From: Lachnospiraceae bacterium | Lineage (GTDB): Bacteria > Bacillota > Clostridia > Lachnospirales > Lachnospiraceae | Length of the DNA: 64,000 bases | NCBI GenBank assembly: GCA_031280955.1 | Contig: JAITGA010000016.1 | Coordinates: 1-64,000, forward strand | Direction: 5' to 3' | Shown here: in pieces, positions 36,251 to 45,073 of the stretch | How the letters are laid out: each line of letters begins with the position of its first letter | Position numbering within the stretch: position 1 is the stretch's first letter | The notes under the pieces: model-generated | The model's database searches: none | Told to the model about the DNA's origin: nothing | Seen by the model: the letters and a program-made list of their open reading frames with translations, nothing else | Position numbers and translations under genes: made by a program

Positions 36251-38644
36251 GTGAAACTACCCAACAAGATGAAACAATCCCCTAAAACAAAGAAATCACT
36301 AGTCATCTACATGGCTGCCGTCTTTTTCATTATTAGCTTCATCATCGGTGGCAGTAGCTGTGGCAGGAATGGTGATGCAGGTTCAGCGGAAGAGATAGGA
36401 AGTAGCAATTCTGTCAATAATAATACACCACCGGACAGCGGCGACAAACTCATTGCTGAACGCCTCGATGAGTTTCACAAATGGATATGGGACGATACGG
36501 TATATGAAAACACCCTATACTACATAAGTTATGAGCAATCGAGCGAAAACCCTGATGTTGAACAGGCAGTAGTGGTACGGATTGACCTTGACCGTCCTGA
36601 TTCTCCCGTCATCATCCCCCTTGCCATTCCTCCTGAACAACTGGCGGTACATATAGCGATAGATGATAACGGTAGCATCCATATTTTGACCATAGAAAAC
36701 AAGGAGTTCGGTTACTGGGGTGAACTGGTTGATATGTTCTGGCATCAAATCAATGATGACGGAGAAATTACGCACACCGTAGTTATGCCGCCAACAATCC
36801 ATGAACAAGATACACATCTGCCGCAAGACTTTGAAATTGATGCTGCCGGAAATGCAACTATTGGTATGAGGACTAGTTTTACCCAAGAGTATACCCATCA
36901 TGTTTTCGTCATCAACTCCGAAGGGGAGCTGTTGATGGAGATTCCCATCAGAAAAATGATATGGTATTTGTTTAAGGATGACAGGGGAGTAGTGTGGGTT
37001 CATCACTATCCCACTACCCTAGTCGATGAGGGGGTAACTACTTTTGTAATGACAGAAATTGACATTGAGTCCATGAGTTCGAGGGATGTAGATATTACCG
37101 CTTTTGCCGCTCAACAAGCGGGTTTCCTTGGTTTAAGTATCGACGGTGATACGCTGTTCGCGAGTACCATCTATGATGTTTTTGATGTGGATATGGACAG
37201 CATGGTCGCTACGGAGCGGTTTGCCTGGAAGTCGGTAGAAGGATTGCGACTTAGTCGTGAGGGTAGGGTTTACCCGTTGGCAAACGGTAATATACTTCTG
37301 GGTAACAAAGCAGAGGGAATGGGGGCAGGTCAGGCATTACCCATTCCTTACTTTGTCATCCGAAAGGAAACGGCGGCAGATATCGCCTTGGCAGAGCAAA
37401 GAGCCTTAGAATGGGAAGACATACTTACTTCTGACAAAGTTGGGGATATTACCTTGGGTGTGATAGGCAGGGCTATTGACCTTGCTATCGGCAAAGCCAT
37501 TGATGAGTTTAACCAAACCCATCCTTACAGTCAGATTTCTATTAAACAATACGGCTCTCTTTATGGTGATGACCAAAGTGAGGGGCTTTCGCAACTGAAT
37601 AATGACATCATCAGGGGCAATAGCCCCGACATTCTGCTGCTGCATCAGGATATTTCTTATGGTGCGTATGTCAAGCAAGGCTTGTTTCAAGATCTTTATC
37701 CTTATCTGGAAGCCGATGAGGGTTTTGACATGGGTGAGTATAGGGAAAATATCATCAAGGCATATGATGTAGGGGGTGGTTTGTATGGATTTCCGATTGC
37801 CTTTACGGTGGAGTTTCTCTATGGACATGCGGCAGACCTCACGGGAATCAATAGTTGGAACATGGATGAGTTCATCGCCTTTGCTGACCGTTTTCCCGAG
37901 AGTCGTATTTTTCGCTTCCCGACCAAGACAGATGTTCTTGATATATGCCTGAAAGCCAATGGCGGCAACATGGTAGACTGGGTGAATGACACCGGCTTGG
38001 ACATGGAGCTTTTGGTGAAGAAACTGGAGTTTGCCAATCGTTTTGTAAATGCTGATAGCTTTGTCATTGATCAGACGGTGACGGAGCGGGCGATGATGGG
38101 TGATGTCCGTCTGATGAGCGGATATGCGATGCCATCAACCCAGTCAGAAATGGAAATTCTGGGCGGGCGGGCTATCAGTCATGTCGGCTTCCCATCAGAA
38201 AACGGGAACGGATATCTGGTGAGTTCGGACAAAGTAGTGGCAATCAGCAGTAGTTGTCAGCATACCACCACGGCATGGCAGTTTATCAGTTATCTGCTCA
38301 GCGATGAGGTGCAGTCAAGTAATGAGCTGTTAGGATACCCGGTCAAAAGGGACAGTATCGAAAGTAGGGTGACAGCGGCTAAGGAATGGGCAGGGACGAT
38401 GGGTGTTTATGATCACAGAGGCGATCTTCAGCTCTCTTATGATGCCCGCGGAGCAACAGATGATGAAATAAATCTCTTTCTGGAGATACTGGACAAAGCA
38501 ACAGAAATACGAGTGACCGACATGCAAATCGACAGTATCATCAAGGAAGAAGCGGGAGCATATTTTAGCGGGCAAAAAACGGTCGAAGAGGTGGTAGCCA
38601 TCATCGCAAACAGGGTGGGAGTATATGTGAAAGAGGTACGGTAG
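36251..38644 (+). CDS. Lipoprotein: propeller-like plus solute-binding domain, second copy
   Basis: A 797-residue paralogue of the 32425 gene. Start is GTG 36251, after GAGGAG. A long cytoplasmic/signal region (1-36) ends at a weak lipobox GGSSC (Cys37). Residues about 75-390 are propeller-like. The solute-binding domain starts about 396 (GDITLGVIGRAIDLAIGK), contains NSPDILLLHQDISYG, and ends with the conserved AYFSGQKTVEEVVAIIANRVGVYVKE. The RCC1-type gene at 38696 follows by 51 bases, so lipoprotein plus RCC1 protein again form a pair. No permease partner is present. Confidence 0.83.
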   Translation: MKLPNKMKQSPKTKKSLVIYMAAVFFIISFIIGGSSCGRNGDAGSAEEIGSSNSVNNNTPPDSGDKLIAERLDEFHKWIWDDTVYENTLYYISYEQSSENPDVEQAVVVRIDLDRPDSPVIIPLAIPPEQLAVHIAIDDNGSIHILTIENKEFGYWGELVDMFWHQINDDGEITHTVVMPPTIHEQDTHLPQDFEIDAAGNATIGMRTSFTQEYTHHVFVINSEGELLMEIPIRKMIWYLFKDDRGVVWVHHYPTTLVDEGVTTFVMTEIDIESMSSRDVDITAFAAQQAGFLGLSIDGDTLFASTIYDVFDVDMDSMVATERFAWKSVEGLRLSREGRVYPLANGNILLGNKAEGMGAGQALPIPYFVIRKETAADIALAEQRALEWEDILTSDKVGDITLGVIGRAIDLAIGKAIDEFNQTHPYSQISIKQYGSLYGDDQSEGLSQLNNDIIRGNSPDILLLHQDISYGAYVKQGLFQDLYPYLEADEGFDMGEYRENIIKAYDVGGGLYGFPIAFTVEFLYGHAADLTGINSWNMDEFIAFADRFPESRIFRFPTKTDVLDICLKANGGNMVDWVNDTGLDMELLVKKLEFANRFVNADSFVIDQTVTERAMMGDVRLMSGYAMPSTQSEMEILGGRAISHVGFPSENGNGYLVSSDKVVAISSSCQHTTTAWQFISYLLSDEVQSSNELLGYPVKRDSIESRVTAAKEWAGTMGVYDHRGDLQLSYDARGATDDEINLFLEILDKATEIRVTDMQIDSIIKEEAGAYFSGQKTVEEVVAIIANRVGVYVKEVR

Positions 38645-38695
38645 TTATCAATTTCTAATGTAGCTAAATAATATGCAGAAAAGAGGAGAAACCAA

Positions 38696-39295
38696 ATGAA
38701 ACTGCCGAACAGATTGAAACAAAAACCTGTAATAATTGCTGCCATCGTAGTTGTAGTTCTGATAGCAACTACAGCACTACTATACCACAACCTCTGGTCG
38801 AACAACGAACAAGGGAATGACATATCTCTGACAGAGCCACCAAATAATAACGAGGAACAAGGCAATGAGGGCGGGGCTGGGGAATTACCCCCTGCTGATG
38901 TCGTCGTTGAACCACCTCTTGATATACCGAATGAACCACCTGATGCCATGGCAGATGATTCATCTGCCTATGTCCTTCTGGACATATGTGAAGATGAATT
39001 GGCAGAGCGACTCGCTCACATTAGCCTTGATTTACAATCCACGATTACAGCCAGCAGATATCAAGTCATTGCTCGGCGCAAAGACGGTACGGTAGTTGCG
39101 ACATTTTTTGACCTTGAGTTTATGGACAATGCTTTCGTGGAATGGCGTAATATCACCGCAATCGCTGATGGCGTTCAGTATCCATTTCTAGGCTTACATG
39201 AGGACGGCACGGTTGTTGCAGTAGGGCTAGAGTCTACGTTAGAACATGGTGGAATAGTTAATGGTGTTGCTAATTGGACGGATATAAGGCGTTGA
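38696..39295 (+). CDS. Shortened RCC1-type membrane-anchored protein
   Basis: A 199-residue relative of the 391-residue protein at 34766. Residues 1-130 (basic start, transmembrane helix, acidic linker, and the ICEDELAERLAHI and YQVIARRKDGTVVA segments) are almost identical. After one and a half repeats it jumps to the family ending NWTDIRR. The loss of the central repeats is clean and in-frame, so it looks like a recombination deletion between repeats rather than decay. Too few blades remain for a closed propeller, so the product may be non-functional or may need a partner. Confidence 0.75.
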   Translation: MKLPNRLKQKPVIIAAIVVVVLIATTALLYHNLWSNNEQGNDISLTEPPNNNEEQGNEGGAGELPPADVVVEPPLDIPNEPPDAMADDSSAYVLLDICEDELAERLAHISLDLQSTITASRYQVIARRKDGTVVATFFDLEFMDNAFVEWRNITAIADGVQYPFLGLHEDGTVVAVGLESTLEHGGIVNGVANWTDIRR

Positions 39296-39620
39296 GGAAT
39301 AGTGTACATTTTTAGGCAGAACTTCTTTACGAATCAGTACAAAGTGTATTTGCAAAGTCACAAATAATTTACATTTGAACAGTCAATGCACCTAATTCAC
39401 CTTAATTCACTCAAGCAACTCTTGTATTGCATTCGTACATCACATATGATATATTTTAGTTATACATGTTAAGTAACTATCACATTTAAATGAAGGGTAG
39501 TATCCATATGCTGTCACAGCGTTTCATTGAAAGGAAGGCGATTCCAATGGACAAATAATATGCAACTTAATAGCAATTTTTGGTTAATCGAATGCAGAGT
39601 TCATTAGAAAGGAACATATT
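39296..39620. other. AT-rich spacer
   Basis: No convincing gene is seen. A 22-codon frame at 39491-39559 (MKGSIHMLSQ...) has only a weak ribosome site. An AAAGG ribosome site at 39608-39612 serves the next gene. Confidence 0.4.
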
Positions 39621-39946
39621 ATGAGAAAATACCAAAGATAATGGCAATAATGGCGGCTTGTATGATGACTTTTTCGATAGCTTTAACTTCAATGGCGAGT
39701 CTACATAATGGCGGAAACTGTAATAGCACAATATACGACCCTGTACATTTTGGTGTGGCAGGTTCTGTTGGCAGCGGAAGCCATCAAGTGGTCGCCGGAA
39801 GCTGCAGTTTAACTAATCTTACTTATGTTCATGCCAAGGTTTGCAGATCATGTAAAACAACAACTGGTTATTACAATAAAACATGCAGAAGAACACATTC
39901 ACGGGGATGTAATGAAGAAGTAATTAACGGAGGTTGTATGCAATAG
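39621..39946 (+). pseudogene. Secreted Cys-rich small protein with frameshift at its start
   Basis: ATG 39621 follows an AAAGG ribosome site, but its frame stops after six codons. One added base in the AAAA run at 39625-39628 would give MRKIPKIMAIMAACMMTFSI, a perfect basic-plus-hydrophobic signal peptide joined to the long frame that continues to 39946. Without it, translation would have to begin at ATG 39641 without a ribosome site. The mature part, about 75 residues, is rich in Cys (eight after the signal), Ser, Thr and Gly, and ends CNEEVINGGCMQ. The family is unknown. This may be a recent mutation, a phase-variable run or a sequencing error. Confidence 0.55.
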
Positions 39947-40011
39947 AAATATAATGCTTTATAGGCTAAACATAACTCATTTCTATTGTGTTGCTTTGTT
40001 TAAGTTCTTGG

Positions 40012-40060
40012 TTTGGGTGTCAAGTCAAAACCACGATTACAGATGTTCTTGACACCCAAA
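40012..40060. repeat. Perfect 13-bp inverted repeat
   Basis: TTTGGGTGTCAAG (40012-40024) is exactly inverted as CTTGACACCCAAA (40048-40060) with a 23-base loop. It may terminate transcripts from 39621 or be the remnant end of a mobile element. Confidence 0.6.
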
Positions 40061-40115
40061 AGCTATATTAGTGCTTGGTAAAATGTCTTATATGCATTAT
40101 GAAATGGACTTATGT

Positions 40116-42299
40116 ATGATTAGAAAAACCACTCTTATGCTTCTAATTACCTTTGTCATTATATCATTTCTTGGTTGTGATGTTAAAAAAGAGCAAGAAG
40201 CAAATAAAGAAAATGACAAAACGCTTGATTGTGACACAGAATTTTTTTATGTTAAGGAATATCTTACAACATTCAAAATGAATGAAGTTCATGACTTCAT
40301 TATTAATGATACGAATCTTATCATCGTAGGCAGTATAGCCGAAAACAATATAAACGAAGATGGTCACAGCGAAGAGATTCTAAGCATGAAAGTGTTGCGT
40401 TTTGACTTGGAAGGTCATTTGCTTCATACAACAACAATCGATTCACTTGGCATAAATATATATCCATCTTCTGCAGTAGTTGACAAAGCGGGGAATATAT
40501 TGATCCTATATATGAAGTTTGTGGACGCACAACCGCTTTTTTTTATGGAACGCTATGATATAGAAGGTGAGTACTATAAAACAATTTATCCCGATTTATC
40601 CAATTTTACTACCTATACTAACTTGAATGTTAGGTTTGGTAATGAAACTGACGGGCGTAGTGATCATTTCTTTATTAGTGCGGATGATTCTGAAAAGAGT
40701 TTTACTGCGTATTTTGATGAAAGTGGAGTAGTCCTTTTTGAAATCCAAGGGATAAATAGCTTGTGTGAACTGGCGGATGCCCGGATAATTGGTGGGCAAA
40801 AATCCATAAATGAGAATTCCTTTTATGAAATAGATATTACCACCGGAAGTTTGAGAAATAGCGGAATGCTTACTTTTAATCCTAGTGCTTACTACATCGG
40901 TAGCGGTGATAGCGGACAGTTTGATTTGCTGGAAATAGATATAGAAGCCGTTTATGGTTTAATGTATATCGATGGTACGCGAACGAAACTACTGGACTGG
41001 AATGACCAGGGACTGTATTTTCATCATATTAACCGTTATACTGTCATGCACGGTGATGATATATACAGTCTTCAAAGTGATAACGAAGGATTTAAGCTGC
41101 TAAGATTCACTCAAGCCGACCAACCACCAAATATAATCGAAAAGAAAATTATCAATCTTGCTTATCTATATAATCTCGGTGAATACAGAGCAAAATCTAT
41201 CATGAGGTTTAATACAGAAAACCCCGAATACTACATAAAGCCAAAAAAATACGACGATTTGACCTCTTTAAATATTGACTTAATAGCAGGTAATGTTCCC
41301 GATATCCTCGTGGCTGAACCTGGTTGGATACCATTTACGAGTCATGGTCAAAAAGGTTTGTTTATAGATTTGTATGAACTTTTTGACAATGACCCCGATA
41401 TCAGTCGTACTGATTACATTGAGAGTGTATTGAATGCCTTGGAAAGTGATGATGGACATCTTTATGCGCTTACAGATCGTTTTCATATATTAACCGTAAT
41501 CGGTAGGGTTTCAGAAGTAGAAAGAAAACACGGCTTGACTTGGGAAGATTTTCACATTCTAATGCTTGAAAAACCTATGGGAACAATTCCTATGGCACAG
41601 GAAAGCAGACAATTATCACGTGATGATTTTCTTTCAATGACACTATGGTACAATATTTCCGAGTTTGTTGATTTTGTATTGAAAAAAAGTTATTTTGATA
41701 CACCTGCATTTACTTCTTTTCTAGAAATGGTAAGCTATTATCCTGTACGGGCAACGACTATTAGTTCTGTTGATTTTCAAACAGGCAATGTTTTGTTTAT
41801 GGAAATGAGGCTTCAATCCTTTCTTTATGAACAAACAATTAGAATAGAATCTGAGTTTTTCAACGAAGAAACTTTTTATATCGGTTATCCCACCGCTGAC
41901 GGCATAAATGGTTCAATTATAAGGCCATCAGAGGATTTGTTGGCTATTTCAACAAAATCTGAAGTAAAAGATGGTTCTCTTGAATATCTAAAATTTATAC
42001 TAACTGATTTCCAATATGAGCAGGGAGGTGGTATGGCGTTTCCGATAAAACTTTCTGCTCTTTCAGAATATGCAGACAGTACTCGTGAGCAGTTTTACGA
42101 TGATGATTTGTGGGATTATAGTACCCAAAAAATTTATGCCCTCATTGACTCGTTAAGCAGATTACAAGATGCTGCTCCGGGTATTACGACAATTGTGATG
42201 GAGGAGGTGCCTGCCTATTTTAACGGACAAAAACCCGTTGAAGAAGTGGCGGCGATTATTCAAAATAGAGTTACCGTCTTCTTGGCAGAAATGGATTGA
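40116..42299 (+). CDS. Lipoprotein: propeller-like plus divergent solute-binding domain, third copy
   Basis: The start is taken at ATG 40116, where a classical lipoprotein signal begins (LMLLITFVIISFLGC, Cys21), giving 727 residues. The N-terminal half, to about 345, has short propeller-like strands. The C-terminal half is a more divergent solute-binding domain (IAGNVPDILVAEPGW, GLFIDLYELFDNDPDI) ending in AYFNGQKPVEEVAAIIQNRVTVFL, the tail shared by all paralogues. The gene is visibly more AT-rich than its two neighbours to the left, suggesting a separate origin. The next gene starts four bases later, so they are co-transcribed. Confidence 0.82.
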   Translation: MIRKTTLMLLITFVIISFLGCDVKKEQEANKENDKTLDCDTEFFYVKEYLTTFKMNEVHDFIINDTNLIIVGSIAENNINEDGHSEEILSMKVLRFDLEGHLLHTTTIDSLGINIYPSSAVVDKAGNILILYMKFVDAQPLFFMERYDIEGEYYKTIYPDLSNFTTYTNLNVRFGNETDGRSDHFFISADDSEKSFTAYFDESGVVLFEIQGINSLCELADARIIGGQKSINENSFYEIDITTGSLRNSGMLTFNPSAYYIGSGDSGQFDLLEIDIEAVYGLMYIDGTRTKLLDWNDQGLYFHHINRYTVMHGDDIYSLQSDNEGFKLLRFTQADQPPNIIEKKIINLAYLYNLGEYRAKSIMRFNTENPEYYIKPKKYDDLTSLNIDLIAGNVPDILVAEPGWIPFTSHGQKGLFIDLYELFDNDPDISRTDYIESVLNALESDDGHLYALTDRFHILTVIGRVSEVERKHGLTWEDFHILMLEKPMGTIPMAQESRQLSRDDFLSMTLWYNISEFVDFVLKKSYFDTPAFTSFLEMVSYYPVRATTISSVDFQTGNVLFMEMRLQSFLYEQTIRIESEFFNEETFYIGYPTADGINGSIIRPSEDLLAISTKSEVKDGSLEYLKFILTDFQYEQGGGMAFPIKLSALSEYADSTREQFYDDDLWDYSTQKIYALIDSLSRLQDAAPGITTIVMEEVPAYFNGQKPVEEVAAIIQNRVTVFLAEMD

Positions 42300-42302
42300 A
42301 GA

Positions 42303-43451
42303 GTGTTAATGGTTAAAGCAAAGAGTATGAAAATCAAAACTACAATCTGGACCCTATTTATTGTAGTTGCTATTTTAGTTACACTTTTTAACGTATATTA
42401 TTTACTGGGTATATACAAGAAAAGTGAAAACGAACATCAGCATGATGAGTATTGTGAACATGCAGAGGATATGATGATTGTTCACGTTGATTTTGAAGGT
42501 ATTAACCTAAACGATAGCCATACCGAAATTCAAAGTTCGATTTTTGCGGCTAATAACAGCACTCTCTATAAAACACAGAACATTATTGGAGTAAATAATA
42601 CTAGAGATGTTATATACTGGTACTCTGATGCTGATAATTCTGTGTATAAGTCATCTGGTGAAAACATAGAGAAACTTTTTGAAAAACAGGCGATAGGGTT
42701 TATTGATTTTGATAGTGTTCTCTACTTTATTAGTTATGATAGCGTTGAAAATTCTTCAGTATTAAGATTTGGACATATATGGACTTATAATCATGCTTCA
42801 AATGAATTATCGCAGTTTTCTGATATCCTGGTAAATTCATTGAGTATTTTAGACGGTAATCTTTTTTGTTTAGCTATGGAAGAAGGTATTGTTAGCCCAT
42901 ATATTGTATCGGTTGATAATGACTGGCAAAAAATGGAAAGTGTTATCTGTGGTTCTTATCGTAATTATTTTCTTGCCTATGATTATGCATTTGATGGATT
43001 TGCTCCGCTTTACTTGATGGATGCTGAATCCGGTGAGAAAACACTTTTATTAACAAATAGCATCCTTATATCTGAACTGTGTATTTACAAAGACTCTTTA
43101 TACTATATTTATCATTATAGTGTTGATGAAGCTGATAAAAATAGTGGTGCACTTTGCTCTCTAAACTTATTAACAGGCGAGAAAAAAGTCTATGATATGA
43201 AGAAGATATTTGGTCATACTCATAATTTGTCATACAATTTTGCAAATAACAAAATCTATTTAATGAGCGAAAAGAGAATAGCGGAAATTGATTTATTAAC
43301 AGACAAGGTTACCCGAAAAAATATTCGCCATAACCAGAGCCATTTATATTCTGATGGTGAAACCATTTATTTAGTTTTAAAAGACAAGGAGGAAACTAAC
43401 CATCTTACATCATTTAATGATTTTAAGTCATTCCACAAATTGGTAAAATGA
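42303..43451 (+). CDS. Membrane-anchored propeller-like protein
   Basis: A 382-residue protein with an N-terminal transmembrane helix (TTIWTLFIVVAILVTLFNVYYLLG), a short His/Glu/Asp-rich stretch (ENEHQHDEYCEHAED) that could bind metal, and an ectodomain. The ectodomain has repeated YYIY/VIYWYSD-type strands typical of bacterial propellers (DUF5050-like in feel). It is translationally close to the preceding lipoprotein (stop and start within ten bases) and equally AT-rich. It may be the functional counterpart of the RCC1 proteins paired with the other lipoproteins. Family not certain. Confidence 0.65.
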   Translation: MLMVKAKSMKIKTTIWTLFIVVAILVTLFNVYYLLGIYKKSENEHQHDEYCEHAEDMMIVHVDFEGINLNDSHTEIQSSIFAANNSTLYKTQNIIGVNNTRDVIYWYSDADNSVYKSSGENIEKLFEKQAIGFIDFDSVLYFISYDSVENSSVLRFGHIWTYNHASNELSQFSDILVNSLSILDGNLFCLAMEEGIVSPYIVSVDNDWQKMESVICGSYRNYFLAYDYAFDGFAPLYLMDAESGEKTLLLTNSILISELCIYKDSLYYIYHYSVDEADKNSGALCSLNLLTGEKKVYDMKKIFGHTHNLSYNFANNKIYLMSEKRIAEIDLLTDKVTRKNIRHNQSHLYSDGETIYLVLKDKEETNHLTSFNDFKSFHKLVK

Positions 43452-43518
43452 TACTTCTGAACTTCTTATCAAAATGACAGAGAAGTAGTCAAAACGTATA
43501 TCAATGACACCCCCCCCC

Positions 43519-43546
43519 TTGACATTTTACCATAAAGCATTATTAT
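43519..43546 (+). promoter_or_regulatory. Promoter-like sequence without an obvious gene
   Basis: TTGACA (43519-43524) and TATTAT (43541-43546) are 16 bases apart on the plus strand, right after a run of nine or more C residues. Downstream there is only a 12-codon frame (MGNKPCTDETKS) before the antisense XRE gene; the transcript could be a small RNA or antisense RNA. Confidence 0.35.
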
Positions 43547-43632
43547 GAAGAGGCGACTACACAAATGGGCAACAAGCCTTGTACCGATGAAACGAAATCC
43601 TAAATGTCAACAATCTCACTAAGACATTCAAA

Positions 43633-43848
43633 CTATCGAAGAAGCAACAACAATTGCGAATGTGTCATGCCAAAACCCTGTAATATGCGGTGTAGGGTTC
43701 TGAGACCGGGACTTTTGGTGTTTTCTTTGACTATATTTTCAATGGTGGATTGTTTCATTCCAGATAGTGTAGCAAGCCTGTTTACCGTAATATTCCTTTC
43801 CTTACAAAGAGCCAGAATCCGCTTGGTGATAACTTTTGAGTATGTCAT
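43633..43848 (-). CDS. XRE-family regulator, single-domain
   Basis: The start is taken at ATG 43848 (preceded by GAGGTG), giving 71 residues. It is almost all one Cro/CI helix-turn-helix: ITKRILALCKERNITVNRLATLSGMKQSTIENIVKENTKSPGLRTLHRILQGFG. Such small XRE proteins are common in mobile and accessory regions. The target is unknown; the nearest candidates are its own promoter and the membrane-protein cluster to the right. Confidence 0.8.
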   Translation of the reverse strand: MTYSKVITKRILALCKERNITVNRLATLSGMKQSTIENIVKENTKSPGLRTLHRILQGFGMTHSQLLLLLR

Positions 43849-43872
43849 GACAAACACCTCACTTCTACCCAT

Positions 43873-44301
43873 GTTTGGTTAATGCTATTTACTTTGTAAA
43901 TATGATAATCGGCAGGGTAGCCACTACAGTAGTCGCAGGAGTTGCTGTTGCATGGTTTACGCTTCCGTAACTGAAAGGTAAGCTAGGGAATATCAAGAAG
44001 TTTCGAAGAAAATAAAAGTAGAGGTTAAAATCGTCTGTATATCCGACCCCAAAAACCATCGCCTGATAATAAGCGATGGTTTTTGGGTGTGTTTACCCAT
44101 CTATTAGTCATATATATATCAGCAACACTAACATCTACTCGTTCTCTTCTGTTAAAAAGATGAGGTTGAGAATTTAGGGATTTCCCGAATCAATTCACCC
44201 AAGGCAAAATTTGCTTTGGGCTTGAAAACTTCGCCTAAACGTGCTATCGTTGCAATTGGTCGATAGTAAAATTTTTGCGCCACAGAAAACAGGAGTGATA
44301 T
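43873..44301. other. Spacer with strong hairpin and possible gene remnants
   Basis: A 14-base or longer stem, CCCCAAAAACCATCGC (44047-44062) with GCGATGGTTTTTGGGT (44073-44088), is a probable terminator. A 22-codon hydrophobic frame (MIIGRVATTVVAGVAVAWFTLP, 43901-43969) is seen upstream without a clear ribosome site. The minus-strand frame 44152-44370 contains a segment (RPIATIARLGEVFKPKANFALGELIREIP, in part) that looks protein-like, perhaps a recombinase remnant, but no family could be assigned. Confidence 0.45.
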
Positions 44302-44517
44302 ATGAAACTGGACTGGATTACACCGTTGCAGGCATCGGAAAAATGGGGAATCACTGAACGTCAAGTGCAATCATTATGTGCGCAGGGGAAAGTGTCCGGC
44401 GCGATTCGTCTTTCCAAGTTATGGCTCATTCCAAAAGACGCGCTAAAACCTGCGGACGGGAGAAAAAAGAACGGACGGAAACCTGTCAGCAAAACCGAGA
44501 ATGGAGAATCAAAATAA
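44302..44517 (+). CDS. Small helix-turn-helix (excisionase-type) protein
   Basis: A 71-residue basic protein with a MerR-like/excisionase HTH: WITPLQASEKWGITERQVQSLCAQGKVSGAIRLSKLWLIPKDA, then a Lys-rich tail. The ribosome site AGGAGTG lies eight bases upstream. It immediately precedes a DUF2628-type membrane protein. In mobile elements such proteins regulate excision; no integrase is nearby, so it may simply regulate the adjacent genes. Confidence 0.75.
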   Translation: MKLDWITPLQASEKWGITERQVQSLCAQGKVSGAIRLSKLWLIPKDALKPADGRKKNGRKPVSKTENGESK

Positions 44518-44543
44518 TGCCGAATAAAAAGGAGGAAAGACAC

Positions 44544-45041
44544 ATGAACGATATTAGAGCGGGTGATAATGTAAATGGAGATTGGCTTACTGAAGAAGAA
44601 GCCAAAGCATTTATTGGTAAAAACAGTTCGTTTTATTTGGAAAAATGGGGTTCTCGTCCTGATTCTGCTTTCAAGGGATGGAATTGGGCGGCAATGCTTT
44701 TTAGCATTGAGTGGATGGCTTATAGAAAAATGTATTTGGAAGCGTTTCTTTACTTTATTATCATTACATTGATTTCAATGAGTTTTGGGTTTCTGTTCGA
44801 TGCGCTTAGAATCGGATATGACGGCAAAATGTTAGGCGATATATTTCGGTTAATGATTGGATTTATTGGCAATGCGCTATACCGTAAAAAGGCGGAAAGA
44901 ACATTTACTAAAACAAAAAGCATGAGTGCACCCGACAGATTAAGCTCGTTAAGGTCAATGGGTGGCGTAAGTGTTGTTGCGGTTGTTGTTTGTATCATTC
45001 TTGAAATAGCGATAGTTGTTTTGCCAATAATTATAAGGTAA
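44544..45041 (+). CDS. DUF2628-type membrane protein
   Basis: The start is taken at ATG 44544 (after AAGGAGG), giving 165 residues. A soluble N-terminus precedes the family motif FKGWNWAAMLFSIEWMAYRKMYLEAFL. Two or three transmembrane helices follow (about 60-90 and 100-120), with a final one at 140-160. DUF2628 proteins are small integral membrane proteins of unknown role. The gene is followed at 32 bases by another membrane protein. Confidence 0.75.
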   Translation: MNDIRAGDNVNGDWLTEEEAKAFIGKNSSFYLEKWGSRPDSAFKGWNWAAMLFSIEWMAYRKMYLEAFLYFIIITLISMSFGFLFDALRIGYDGKMLGDIFRLMIGFIGNALYRKKAERTFTKTKSMSAPDRLSSLRSMGGVSVVAVVVCIILEIAIVVLPIIIR

Positions 45042-45073
45042 ACACAGCTTTAATATCGCTAGGGGCGAGATTT

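Noticed and set aside
44376-44543. N-terminal extension of the DUF2628 protein
   Set aside because: It overlaps the HTH gene in another frame; ATG 44544 has an AAGGAGG ribosome site at proper spacing.
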